This document shows positions 24,528 to 32,462 of a DNA stretch of 43,173 nt, piece after piece. Below the pieces are notes generated by a model. The model saw only the letters and a list, made by a program, of their open reading frames with translations. It ran no database searches and was not told the origin of the DNA. Origin of the DNA: Bacteroidota bacterium (GTDB lineage: Bacteria > Bacteroidota > Rhodothermia > Rhodothermales > JAHQVL01); the NCBI GenBank assembly GCA_039111535.1, contig JBCCIM010000027.1, positions 1-43,173 on the forward strand, given 5' to 3'. A program made the translations under genes and the position numbers. Within the stretch, counting starts at the first letter, position 1; every line of letters begins with the position of its first letter.

Positions 24528-26819
24528 ATGATGTCAAAACTCTATTCCAACTTCCCTCTTCTGCTTCTGTTTGCCCTAACGATTCAGGTAGCGCAAGCAC
24601 AACAAGGGACCCTTCGTGGCTTCGTCACTGACGGTGTAACGGAGCAGGCACTCCAGGGTGCATCCGTTGCGCTGTCGGATGATGCGGGTGCACTGCAGGG
24701 TGCAGTAACCGACGGTGATGGGTACTATGTTATCCAACGGATTACTGCGGGTGATTATACGCTTCGGATTTCCTTCATTGGTTATGAGACGTTCCAACAA
24801 GATCTCACGTTTGGTCCCGGGGCTTCACTAACACAAAATGTGATCTTGAATCCGTCTGAAGAGTCGCTCGACGAGTTGGTTGTGCAAGCAGAGCGTGAAA
24901 GCGGGGTAACTGCTGTGTCTGCAGGCCTGGAATCTGTTGTGCCGGCGCAAATAGAACGTGTGCCCATGCCCGGTGTAACCGGTGACCTTGCGAGTTACCT
25001 GCAAACGATGCCAGGCATCACAATCCAGGGGGACCGCGGGGGGCAATTTTTTGTACGTGGCGGCGCGCTCGACCAAAACCTGGCGCTTATCGATGGCATG
25101 CCCATCTACATGCCCTTTCACGTATTAAGCTTCTACTCAGCTTTTCCCGAAGAAATCATCAACAACGCAGACATTTACACAGGTGGCTTTGGTGCGCGTT
25201 ACGGGACGCGTATGTCCTCCGTTATGGATGTCAGCATCAGAAACGGCAACAAACAAAATCTCGCCGGCTCTGTGTCGCTTGCCCCCTTCCTGAGCACAGC
25301 TCGGATCGAAGGACCGCTTATCAAAGACCACCTTTCAGTGATCGGATCGATCAGGCATTCGTTGATTGAAGATGTAATTCCGAATATGCTGGGCCAGGAA
25401 TTGCCTTATCGTTTTGGGGATGTTTTTGGCAAAGTGCATGCGTTCATTAACGCAAACAACAGCCTGTCTTTTACGGCTATCCATACCTACGACCGCGGTG
25501 ACATCGCCGGCACGGTCAAATCATTTGAAGGTGACGCGCTTTCTACAGCGCCCGTGGACAGCAATACAGTATTTTGGAATAACACAGTCTTCGGTGGTAA
25601 GTACACTTACATTTCCCAAAGCCTGCCTTTGCTGGTAGAACTTTCGGCAAATCAGTCGGAAATGACCAATGAAATTGGTACCACGAGTAGTCCGGAGCGG
25701 ACCTCAGGCATAGAAAGCTTTGATGTAGCTGCCCACTTCACCTACTACCTCGATCAGAATGAAGTCCATGCCGGCTTTATGCGGCGCGAATCTACCTTGC
25801 GTTATGCCCTCGGCGGACAATTCCAGGGTGTACCGGAAATTGCCAGCAACGACCTCGAAGAACTGGATGCGTACGTGGAAGCAAACTTCACGTTTCCCGC
25901 AATCAACCTGAACTTCCAGCCGGGTATACACTGGTACCAGTTACCAGATATTGATGAGCAATGGATTGATCCGCGCGTTCGGCTGTCGTGGTCCCCAATC
26001 GCAGCGAAAGACAAGTTCAGCCTCAATGCTGCCTGGGGAATTTACCATCAGGGTACTGCCGGCTTGAACGACGAAAGAGATGTAGGTAACCTGTTCACCG
26101 CCTGGTTGCCCTCCCCGGCTGGCGCCATCCCGGAAAGCCAGCATTTTATTCTTGGGACCAACATCCAGCTCTATCCATGGCTATCCGTTGCCCTCGAAGG
26201 GTTTGCAAAAACCTTTGATAACCTTACAGTGCCTGTATTCAGTGCTTTGCCAAGTTTCACCACTTCGCTGCAAGCAGCTGATGGTGAAGCTTTTGGTTAT
26301 GACTTCCGACTCGATTTCAAAGACCGGCCGTTCTGGGGCGAATCCAAGCTCGACGGTTACATGAGTTATGCCTTTTCGAAAGTCGAGTACAAAGCGTCTA
26401 ACGTCACCTATACGCCGGCGCACGACAGGCGGCATCAGTTTAATGTGCTGCTCCATGCAGAAAAAGATCAGCTGGGGGTGACGGCACAATTCCAATATGG
26501 GTCTGGCCTGCCCTTTACGGAATCTTCCGGGTTTGATGTTTTTCTCCTGCTGACACCAGATACAGATGTCACCACGGAAGCCGGCCAGGATCGCATTCTG
26601 TATGGTTCTCCGTTTGATGGGCGGCAGCCTGCTTATCACCGCCTCGACCTTTGGCTTGAACGCCGTATAGACAAAGGCCGCACGGTAGTGACCTTGCGCG
26701 CCGGCGCCATTAACGTGTTGAACCGAAACAACCTGTTTTACTACGACCTGTTCACCTTTAGCCGGGTTGACCAGTTGCCGTTTATCCCTTCGGTTTGCCT
26801 CAAAGTAGAGCTCAGGTAA
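24528..26819 (+). CDS. TonB-dependent outer-membrane receptor with carboxypeptidase-regulatory-like domain
   Basis: A 763-residue outer-membrane protein. The signal peptide ends at about residue 24 (AQA). A CarboxypepD_reg-like beta-sandwich follows (27-105, GTLRGFVTDGV, then GYYVIQRITAGDYTLRIS). The plug domain is next (about 130-240, with LQTMPGITIQGDRGG and FFVRGGALDQNLALIDGMP), then a beta-barrel to the C-terminus ending VCLKVELR. At 763 residues it is a small barrel compared with SusC proteins (about 1000), closer to FecA or iron-type receptors of Bacteroidota. The in-frame TTG at 24501 was rejected for the ATG at 24528, since the signal peptide begins there. No clear TonB box was located. 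It is followed after 8 bases by a small lipoprotein gene, probably its partner. Confidence 0.9.
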   Translation: MMSKLYSNFPLLLLFALTIQVAQAQQGTLRGFVTDGVTEQALQGASVALSDDAGALQGAVTDGDGYYVIQRITAGDYTLRISFIGYETFQQDLTFGPGASLTQNVILNPSEESLDELVVQAERESGVTAVSAGLESVVPAQIERVPMPGVTGDLASYLQTMPGITIQGDRGGQFFVRGGALDQNLALIDGMPIYMPFHVLSFYSAFPEEIINNADIYTGGFGARYGTRMSSVMDVSIRNGNKQNLAGSVSLAPFLSTARIEGPLIKDHLSVIGSIRHSLIEDVIPNMLGQELPYRFGDVFGKVHAFINANNSLSFTAIHTYDRGDIAGTVKSFEGDALSTAPVDSNTVFWNNTVFGGKYTYISQSLPLLVELSANQSEMTNEIGTTSSPERTSGIESFDVAAHFTYYLDQNEVHAGFMRRESTLRYALGGQFQGVPEIASNDLEELDAYVEANFTFPAINLNFQPGIHWYQLPDIDEQWIDPRVRLSWSPIAAKDKFSLNAAWGIYHQGTAGLNDERDVGNLFTAWLPSPAGAIPESQHFILGTNIQLYPWLSVALEGFAKTFDNLTVPVFSALPSFTTSLQAADGEAFGYDFRLDFKDRPFWGESKLDGYMSYAFSKVEYKASNVTYTPAHDRRHQFNVLLHAEKDQLGVTAQFQYGSGLPFTESSGFDVFLLLTPDTDVTTEAGQDRILYGSPFDGRQPAYHRLDLWLERRIDKGRTVVTLRAGAINVLNRNNLFYYDLFTFSRVDQLPFIPSVCLKVELR

Positions 26820-26827
26820 ACAAGCTG

Positions 26828-27748
26828 ATGTCTTACATAGGCCTCAACAAGGTTAACACTACCTCCAGCCGGCTTGTAACCGGCTGGCTGGTGCTGTATT
26901 GTCTTTTTGCGTGGGGATGTGATGACGCATTCATCGACCCATTTAAAAACGACGGAAAATACTATACCGTCTACGGCTTCCTCGATGAGTCGAAGAACTT
27001 TTCTGCTGGCGCACGGCAAGCCTTCCGCATTATTCCCGTAACGCGCCGGGCGGCACAGATCTCTTCAGCAAGCGACCCTGATGCTGATTTTGACGGACGC
27101 GTGTTTCTCACGGATGTAAATCTGGAGCAAACACGAGAAATACCCCGCGAACTCAGAGAACTAGAACCCGGCATTTGGGGACATATCTTTGAAACGCAGT
27201 TGTTCGTGCAGCCCAATCACGTCTACCGACTTGAGATTATGCGTTCCGACGGTATCATAGCCAGTGCCGAAACGCGCGTCCCGGCCACCTCAAGCATGCG
27301 TATCGTGCAGGACATGCCCGTTGCAAACGCTGACTCGACAATCATCACCCAGGATGTGCGCATCGACGGCGCCCGTTCGTTGTGGGAATTGGACGTCATC
27401 TACTACACCGGTGGTGCAAGCTGCTTCACAGCGTCACCCAATACGATATCTTACGGACGGGCCGGCGCATTTGAGGATGACATGTGGCACCTGCAACTGA
27501 ATTTATCAGAAGACCTCGCCACAATGGGGTTAAGCAATGCAAACATATGCTCCATGGGCTTGCGCGCCAGAATCGTAGATGATCAATGGCTTTTTCCCGA
27601 AGGCACACTCAACCTCGAAGCCCTGACCCTGCCACAATCGCTTACCAATGTTGAAAACGGGTATGGCTTTTTTGGATCTATGGGGCTGTTCCAGTCAGAC
27701 TGGCCCCTCCTCGCAGAAGTCGACGCACTGCTCAACAGCGGCAGCTAG
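26828..27748 (+). CDS. DUF4249-like outer-membrane lipoprotein, TonB receptor partner
   Basis: A 306-residue protein with a short signal (hydrophobic 17-29) and lipid Cys31 followed by DDAFIDPF. The mature part begins GKYYTVYGFLDESKNF and looks beta-rich, with YRLEIMRSDG at about 140. This resembles DUF4249 proteins, which in Bacteroidota are commonly encoded directly after carboxypeptidase-regulatory TonB receptors. The receptor stop is 8 bases upstream. The frame extends to 26795, inside the receptor gene, but the ATG at 26828 gives the proper lipoprotein signal. Its stop TAG is shared base for base with the stop of the opposing gene, inside the palindrome CTAG. The family call is moderate and the ligand is unknown. 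Confidence 0.68.
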   Translation: MSYIGLNKVNTTSSRLVTGWLVLYCLFAWGCDDAFIDPFKNDGKYYTVYGFLDESKNFSAGARQAFRIIPVTRRAAQISSASDPDADFDGRVFLTDVNLEQTREIPRELRELEPGIWGHIFETQLFVQPNHVYRLEIMRSDGIIASAETRVPATSSMRIVQDMPVANADSTIITQDVRIDGARSLWELDVIYYTGGASCFTASPNTISYGRAGAFEDDMWHLQLNLSEDLATMGLSNANICSMGLRARIVDDQWLFPEGTLNLEALTLPQSLTNVENGYGFFGSMGLFQSDWPLLAEVDALLNSGS

Positions 27749-28248
27749 AAGCCGTTGCCTGCAGGTGCAGACGATGTATGCCCTGAAATAAATTGCCAGC
27801 CTTCCGCGCGATTCTCCATAACAGCCGTGATGGCGCCTGCAAACGTAAACTCGTCAGCAGATCCCTTCCCAACGGTTGTCCTGAACTTCGCAAATACCAT
27901 CACCTGGGTATCATTCAATGCCCATACCGTTGGTAAGCCAAAGTTTGAAACAACAACACCTTGCTGTGTAATGCCTTCGAGTGCACGCTTGATCTGGGCT
28001 TTCTTATCATACTTGATGGCCCCATCCTCAACCCACACAAAGCGTGGATCATCCGCATAGTAGTCGATCGACTCGGTAAACTTACTCTCCCTTAGCAGTG
28101 AAGCGTACGCTTTGAAAGCCGCAACTGCACTGCGCTCCAACTCAATACGATCTACACCCTGTTCAGCGGTTTCTGTATCCTGCGCCTGACAGGCAACAAT
28201 TGGCAAGCTACACAGCACGAGCATTGTCGCCCATAATAGTTGCTTCAT
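27745..28248 (-). CDS. NTF2/SnoaL-like (DUF4440-type) lipoprotein
   Basis: A 167-residue protein with a lipoprotein signal ending in PIVAC (Cys20). An alpha-plus-beta NTF2-like cone domain follows: helix AVAAFKAYASLLRESKF, then YYADDPRFVWVEDGAIKY, and strands VWALNDTQVMVFAKFRT and ENRAEGWQFISGH. This matches the SnoaL/DUF4440 layout, which is catalytic in some members and only ligand-binding in others. AGAGG about 9 bases before the ATG may be its ribosome binding site. It is exported, probably to the periplasm, and its role is unknown. It ends in a 4-base overlap with the convergent lipoprotein gene. Confidence 0.75.
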   Translation of the reverse strand: MKQLLWATMLVLCSLPIVACQAQDTETAEQGVDRIELERSAVAAFKAYASLLRESKFTESIDYYADDPRFVWVEDGAIKYDKKAQIKRALEGITQQGVVVSNFGLPTVWALNDTQVMVFAKFRTTVGKGSADEFTFAGAITAVMENRAEGWQFISGHTSSAPAGNGF

Positions 28249-28282
28249 ACAATCTATCCTCTAAAAATATGTACTGATGGAA

Positions 28283-28813
28283 TTACTCATGATAGGCAAC
28301 CGTATAGTGCCTTACGGAAATGCCACAATCATACGATTGGGTTTCAGTAAGTGCAAGGTCGGCAGATTTTACTGCACCAGTAAATAACGGGATCCCTTCT
28401 CCCAAAATCAGTGGATTGAGCTTAATGATCATGCGATCAATCAGCTGCTCATTAAACAGCTGTGCAGCCAGCTCTCCTCCGCCACATAACCAAATGGGTT
28501 TGTTTTCCGATGCTTTTAACGACCTTACAAGATCAGGTACACGATCCGGTACAATGGTAACGTTGGGATCGGGAGCAGTTTTTAATGATCGGGAAACCAC
28601 GTAGGTTTTTAAATCAGGGTACGGATTGGTGATCCCCTGCTTGTAGGCAACATCGTAGGTTTTACGCCCCATCAGGACGCTATCAAACCAGGCATATGAT
28701 GCAAAAAAGTCTTTAACAACGTCGTCGTCCCATAGAAATTTATCAAAAGAGCCGTCTGGTGCAGCGATATAGCCATCCAGCGAGCTCGCGACGTAATACA
28801 CGAGGTCAGTCAA
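28283..28813 (-). CDS. RibD C-terminal/dihydrofolate reductase-like oxidoreductase
   Basis: A 176-residue protein opening DLVYYVASSLDGYIA with DSVLMGRKTYD (45-55), the pyridine-nucleotide site SRSLK, and WLCGGGELAAQLFNEQLIDRM (109-129). These are the usual blocks of the RibD_C/DHFR-like family of small NADPH reductases (YwjB/YyaP type). The start is a TTG at 28813, supported by a full AAGGAGG placed 6 bases upstream (28820-28826). The gene is free-standing and not linked to riboflavin or folate genes, so a detoxification or unspecified reductase role is more likely than RibD itself. Confidence 0.86.
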   Translation of the reverse strand: MTDLVYYVASSLDGYIAAPDGSFDKFLWDDDVVKDFFASYAWFDSVLMGRKTYDVAYKQGITNPYPDLKTYVVSRSLKTAPDPNVTIVPDRVPDLVRSLKASENKPIWLCGGGELAAQLFNEQLIDRMIIKLNPLILGEGIPLFTGAVKSADLALTETQSYDCGISVRHYTVAYHE

Positions 28814-28819
28814 AATGGG

Positions 28820-28826
28820 CCTCCTT
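28820..28826 (-). promoter_or_regulatory. Strong ribosome binding site deciding a TTG start
   Basis: On the minus strand this reads AAGGAGG and ends 6 bases before the TTG at 28813. Most genes in this window lack a Shine-Dalgarno, so this one stands out and fixes the start of the reductase gene. Confidence 0.75.
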
Positions 28827-28834
28827 AATTCAGA

Positions 28835-29611
28835 TTATTGATGGTCGAATTGACCGTAGCGCAAGAAGTGTTTGGTTTGCCTGATTACTTCAGCGTTCTT
28901 CATCATGAATGAATGAGATACGGGAAGAACCAAGTGGTCGCGCATGCCGTCAAGACGGGTGCGGGACACGCTTACTTTACCATCGTCGTCACCTGGAATT
29001 ATGCCTGAATATACCGGGTTTAAGGAAGCATTGCCGGCAATTACGCCCAAGGACAGGCCTGTGGCCGGCGGCAATTGATTTACAAAACTTGTGTCTGCAG
29101 TTGAAAGTTGCTGACCTGCCGGCCCATTGAGCCAACCAAACAAACGCAGGTCGCCGAGCCGATCAACCAGCTCAGACCCTCTATTGGGAGGCCCGAGCAT
29201 TACTACGCGGCCCATGTTGCCAATAATTTGCTGACGCTGCAATACCCGCACAATGATTCCGCCCATCGAATGGGTAACAAAATGCGCACGCCGCACATCT
29301 TCCAACAAGCTGTCTTCTTCGCGCGAGCGCCCGTTACGTACGCAGTCTCGCAGAGCCGGCAGCACATAGTCGCGGACAAGCACAGCGACCGGGTGATACG
29401 TGGAAGGGTAATTGATGTTACACGTGCGATATCCATCAGCCAGTAAGGCCTTCTCCATCACCCGCATCGAGTTTGATGTGCGGGCCAATCCGTGCAATAA
29501 AACTACTGTACCTTCAGTTTGCTCACCATCTTGCGGCAGCGGCCCACAGCCGGCCACCAGCAACAGTGCCAGAACAACAAACTGGAGAAGCCGGGAAAGC
29601 ACAAATATCAC
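28835..29611 (-). CDS. Lipase-like alpha/beta-hydrolase lipoprotein
   Basis: A 258-residue protein with a lipoprotein signal (hydrophobic 8-20, VAGC with Cys22). The alpha/beta-hydrolase fold shows VVLLHGLARTS (oxyanion HG), THSMGG with the nucleophile serine, and a late DDGKVSVSRTRLDGM then VSHSFMM, which offers candidate acid and histidine residues. The length and the LHGLARTS opening resemble the LipA/EstA-type triacylglycerol lipase or acetyltransferase/hydrolase group. The frame is open to 29668, overlapping the upstream DUF1080 gene by 50 bases. The GTG at 29611, 7 bases after that gene's stop, yields a correct lipoprotein signal and was chosen. The substrate is unknown. Confidence 0.82.
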   Translation of the reverse strand: MIFVLSRLLQFVVLALLLVAGCGPLPQDGEQTEGTVVLLHGLARTSNSMRVMEKALLADGYRTCNINYPSTYHPVAVLVRDYVLPALRDCVRNGRSREEDSLLEDVRRAHFVTHSMGGIIVRVLQRQQIIGNMGRVVMLGPPNRGSELVDRLGDLRLFGWLNGPAGQQLSTADTSFVNQLPPATGLSLGVIAGNASLNPVYSGIIPGDDDGKVSVSRTRLDGMRDHLVLPVSHSFMMKNAEVIRQTKHFLRYGQFDHQ

Positions 29612-29618
29612 GACGCGC

Positions 29619-30311
29619 CTATAATACTTTAACCCGTAGATTCCTAAACCACACCGTTGCATCGCCATGTTTGCCCTGCAATCCGATGTGTCCGTATGTA
29701 GGCAATGCCGACAAAGGCGTGGTCAACCATTCCGGGACAGCTGAGCCATCAGGGTTGTCTTTAGCTGATGTGTACTCACCCATATCGATATCGATCACCT
29801 GTTCGCCATTCAGCACAACAGAAATGTGTTGATCAACCGCCTTAATGGTCATGTGATTCCATTCGCCAGGTCTTTTGACCACCTGCTTGCTCGCAGCTTT
29901 GTGCCCAAAAACAGCTGCACATTGCCAGTTTGCGGGCGACTCTGCCCACTTCTTGTTGTAGTCGTCTGCAATTTGAATCTCAACCGAGTTGGGCACCCAG
30001 TTAATCATATCTGTCCCATGAATAATCACACCGCTGTTGGTTCCATCAGCGTTTTTGAACTCAAGATCCAGCACAAAATTATCATATACACGTGCGCTCC
30101 AAATCGTTTGATCTTCGGAAGCAGTGAGTACGCCCTGGTCTACTGTCCAGACTTCTTTTTGATAAATTGCATTAGAAAGATCTGCTGTAAACAGATCCTG
30201 CCATCCATCAAGGCTGGCATCAGGATGGGCAGTCAATGCTGACTGGCCAACTGCGGGTACGGCACCGCAAAACAAAAATAGAAGCAGGCACCGTTGGATC
30301 ATAGTTTTCAT
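29619..30311 (-). CDS. DUF1080 (3-keto-disaccharide hydrolase) family protein
   Basis: A 230-residue secreted protein, signal peptide to about residue 22 (AVG). A single DUF1080 concanavalin-like beta-jellyroll follows: DGWQDLF, EVWTVDQGVLTA, DFVLDLEFKNADGTNSGVIIHG-like core (split by N-F), PNSVEIQIADD, and GHIGLQGKHGDATVWFRNLRV at the end. Family members include enzymes that cleave 3-keto-glycosides after oxidation by a Gfo/Idh/MocA or GMC-type dehydrogenase; many only bind glycans. One Gfo/Idh/MocA gene is in the window, about 8 kb away. The lipase-like gene begins 7 bases after its stop, suggesting one transcript. Confidence 0.88.
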   Translation of the reverse strand: MKTMIQRCLLLFLFCGAVPAVGQSALTAHPDASLDGWQDLFTADLSNAIYQKEVWTVDQGVLTASEDQTIWSARVYDNFVLDLEFKNADGTNSGVIIHGTDMINWVPNSVEIQIADDYNKKWAESPANWQCAAVFGHKAASKQVVKRPGEWNHMTIKAVDQHISVVLNGEQVIDIDMGEYTSAKDNPDGSAVPEWLTTPLSALPTYGHIGLQGKHGDATVWFRNLRVKVL

Positions 30312-30427
30312 GGTCGATAGAATACTGCATTTCCGAACGCATTATGGTGGGTATGCTACAGAAAGATCGGCGTTTTAACAAATGCCATTGGCACAATTTA
30401 CGCAACGCAGGCGCTTCTGACCTGTCA

Positions 30428-30988
30428 CTACAGCTCTTTAATACGGATTTTGCCACCACACCAGGGGTCGAAGGTAATGCCGGCGTCGACGGCCTTTTTG
30501 GCAATTGCCCGTGCAGATAACTTGGTGTCGTACAGCGCGTGTAATGCCCCAAGGCAATAATCTGACCCCGATCCAATTGCATAGTATTGATTGAATTTGG
30601 TCACCGTCATGTTGCCGGAAATTGTAAAGATGCCGTTTTTATTGAGCACCATAAACATAGAATTCAGGTCAGCAAACGGTTGAGATTTCTTGCCGCTCTG
30701 GTTGTTCACAAACGCATAGTTGTCCTTTAGCTCTTTCCAAAACTTCAGTATAAACCGGTAAATCTCCTTTTTATTGCTCAGCTTTACAGCCTTGCGGTCT
30801 TTCAGGTACTCATCCAAAATATTTTTATAGATACTGTATCCCGACATCGCCACGTAAGAATTGCCAATTTTGCGAATCTTGATAGACGAATAGTTCTCCT
30901 GCGATACATGAAGTCCGCCAAAGGTGGTCAGGCTATCACTGGCAATTACTGCTTTATTGCCTTTTCTAACGGCTACGATTGCGGTCAT
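30428..30988 (-). CDS. Lone proteasome/HslV-like Ntn hydrolase
   Basis: A 186-residue protein starting MTAIVAVRKGNKAVIASDS. If the initiator Met is removed, Thr1 is the N-terminal nucleophile, Asp17 aligns with proteasome/HslV Asp17, and Lys36 lies where Lys33 is expected (three residues longer loop). A later AIGSGSDYCLGALHA matches the IGSGG-x-x-A-xx-A strand-helix of beta-type subunits, and GITFDPWCGGKI matches the end of the fold. The frame is open 28 codons further to 31072, but only the ATG at 30988 exposes the threonine. No HslU, ATPase or alpha subunit is near, so it is not a standard HslUV. The Anbu/BPH-like orphan proteasome relatives are the closest kind of parallel. A peptidase or amidase activity is inferred only. 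Confidence 0.75.
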   Translation of the reverse strand: MTAIVAVRKGNKAVIASDSLTTFGGLHVSQENYSSIKIRKIGNSYVAMSGYSIYKNILDEYLKDRKAVKLSNKKEIYRFILKFWKELKDNYAFVNNQSGKKSQPFADLNSMFMVLNKNGIFTISGNMTVTKFNQYYAIGSGSDYCLGALHALYDTKLSARAIAKKAVDAGITFDPWCGGKIRIKEL

Positions 30989-31072
30989 GGTTGCCCAAAG
31001 TTTACTGATGAAAGAGAGGGTTAGTCGCATCAATATACGGCATGTCAATGCACGGGTGCCCGCGGCGACCAA

Positions 31073-32227
31073 TCAGGCCTGCCGTCGCCCGTCATAATCC
31101 AAAAAATGCTCGCGAAGCGTTACCCATGGCCATCGTTCATCCAGTGCGCGGCCAACAAAGTCTGCAGCCGACTCTGGCGCATTGCCCCCCAAAGGCGGAT
31201 CGGTATCCAGGTTGGTTGGAAAGGCATAACTATCTGCCACAGCTGCGATGGCATTCACGCGCTCAAGGCTGGTCATCTGTGAAGCATGCGACAACAAATG
31301 GGGGTAAACTGCTTCGAGCATTGCAAAGCGGTTCACGCTTTCCATTGGTCGGCCAAAAGCAGACGAGATTTGGAGCAGGTTCGCCAACCGATCAGCATCC
31401 GAACGATTGTTGCCGGCGCCGTGGTACAGCGCCGGGCTGAAGAACACCATATCCCCTTTAGAGAGCGGCAATTGGATAGCGTGCTGCTTGAAATACGCGA
31501 CAAAATCTGCTTCTTTAAATGCAAGATAGCCCCCTGGGTATTTGTGCGAATGCGGCATGAACTGTGTCGGACCGGCAAGCAAGGGCATATCTGTGTGTGC
31601 AATTGCACCCTGTAAAGTCAGCAACTGCGACATGCGTTGCACGCGCGCCGGGTATTGCGCTATGGTCGCGGCGCGCTGGAAACCGAGGTGATAATCGCGA
31701 TGTGGCGCTTGTGCCTCGCTTCCGGGCTTTACATTGTTGACCTGTGCGGTCATTTGATATCCAGGACCCAGCCAGGCGCGTGCAATAAGGGCTATTGCTG
31801 GATTTCCGTAATATGGCACAAACAACGCCGGCGCCCGAACGCACACCTTTTGCAACGCATTCCAGATACGTTCGTTTTGTCCAAAGTGGTCAGCTGCTAC
31901 GCGTTGTTCAGCCTTTTCAGCTTCTATGATTTCGAAGAATACAGCGGTCACCTCATCGATCAGCGAGGTGTCAGCATAGGCATCTCGAATAACAAGCACA
32001 CCCGGCCCGTCAGCCAAACAGGTATGCAACTCGCCCAGGATCTCGTAATCATCATGCCCCTTCGCTGCCAGATACCTGCCATCATAGATGACAACTTTTT
32101 TTTCAACACCAGCTGCATGCGAATACTCACTGCGCTCGGTCTCTTCCGCACAATAGCGTACAAAAGTAGCGAGATCAAATTCGGCCACATCAAAAAAGGG
32201 GCCTACTGAATTGGGTAACTTGAACAT
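31073..32227 (-). CDS. PhyH-type Fe(II)/2-oxoglutarate dioxygenase
   Basis: A 384-residue cytoplasmic protein. A double-stranded beta-helix core shows the iron-binding HRDYH (His176, Asp178), the distal ALYHGAGNN (His269) and the 2-oxoglutarate-binding RLANLLQ (Arg280). Substrate-facing segments include VNNVKPGSEAQAP and AGPTQFMPHSHKYPGGYLAF. This is the phytanoyl-CoA dioxygenase family, which hydroxylates diverse small molecules. It is longer than average (280-310), the extra length being the N-terminal 60 residues. The Ntn hydrolase gene starts 84 bases downstream. A 7-base inverted repeat, AACATAT (32223-32229) and ATATGTT (32265-32271), spans its start codon and may be a regulatory site. 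The substrate is unknown. Confidence 0.83.
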   Translation of the reverse strand: MFKLPNSVGPFFDVAEFDLATFVRYCAEETERSEYSHAAGVEKKVVIYDGRYLAAKGHDDYEILGELHTCLADGPGVLVIRDAYADTSLIDEVTAVFFEIIEAEKAEQRVAADHFGQNERIWNALQKVCVRAPALFVPYYGNPAIALIARAWLGPGYQMTAQVNNVKPGSEAQAPHRDYHLGFQRAATIAQYPARVQRMSQLLTLQGAIAHTDMPLLAGPTQFMPHSHKYPGGYLAFKEADFVAYFKQHAIQLPLSKGDMVFFSPALYHGAGNNRSDADRLANLLQISSAFGRPMESVNRFAMLEAVYPHLLSHASQMTSLERVNAIAAVADSYAFPTNLDTDPPLGGNAPESAADFVGRALDERWPWVTLREHFLDYDGRRQA

Positions 32228-32462
32228 ATGCTTTTAATAACTCTGCCTTACACAATGGGGGTCAATATGTTACCCTGCTTCATTTGGGAAATCAAGCCAA
32301 ACCTCCTGTGGCTTACAAATTGATTCAAGATCCGTACAGATACCTGCATAAAAGTCGTTTAAAAATAATATATTGCGTTTATCAAGCAGCATCACAAGGT
32401 CCGATGGACCTAAACCTGCCAGATGCTGCATCCTTGACGATACGTGCTTGCTCCCCACCAGT

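Noticed and set aside
32270-32458. 62-codon minus-strand open frame between the dioxygenase and sulfatase genes
   Set aside because: No ribosome site, no motif, and it fills the divergent promoter region. It was left out but cannot be fully excluded.
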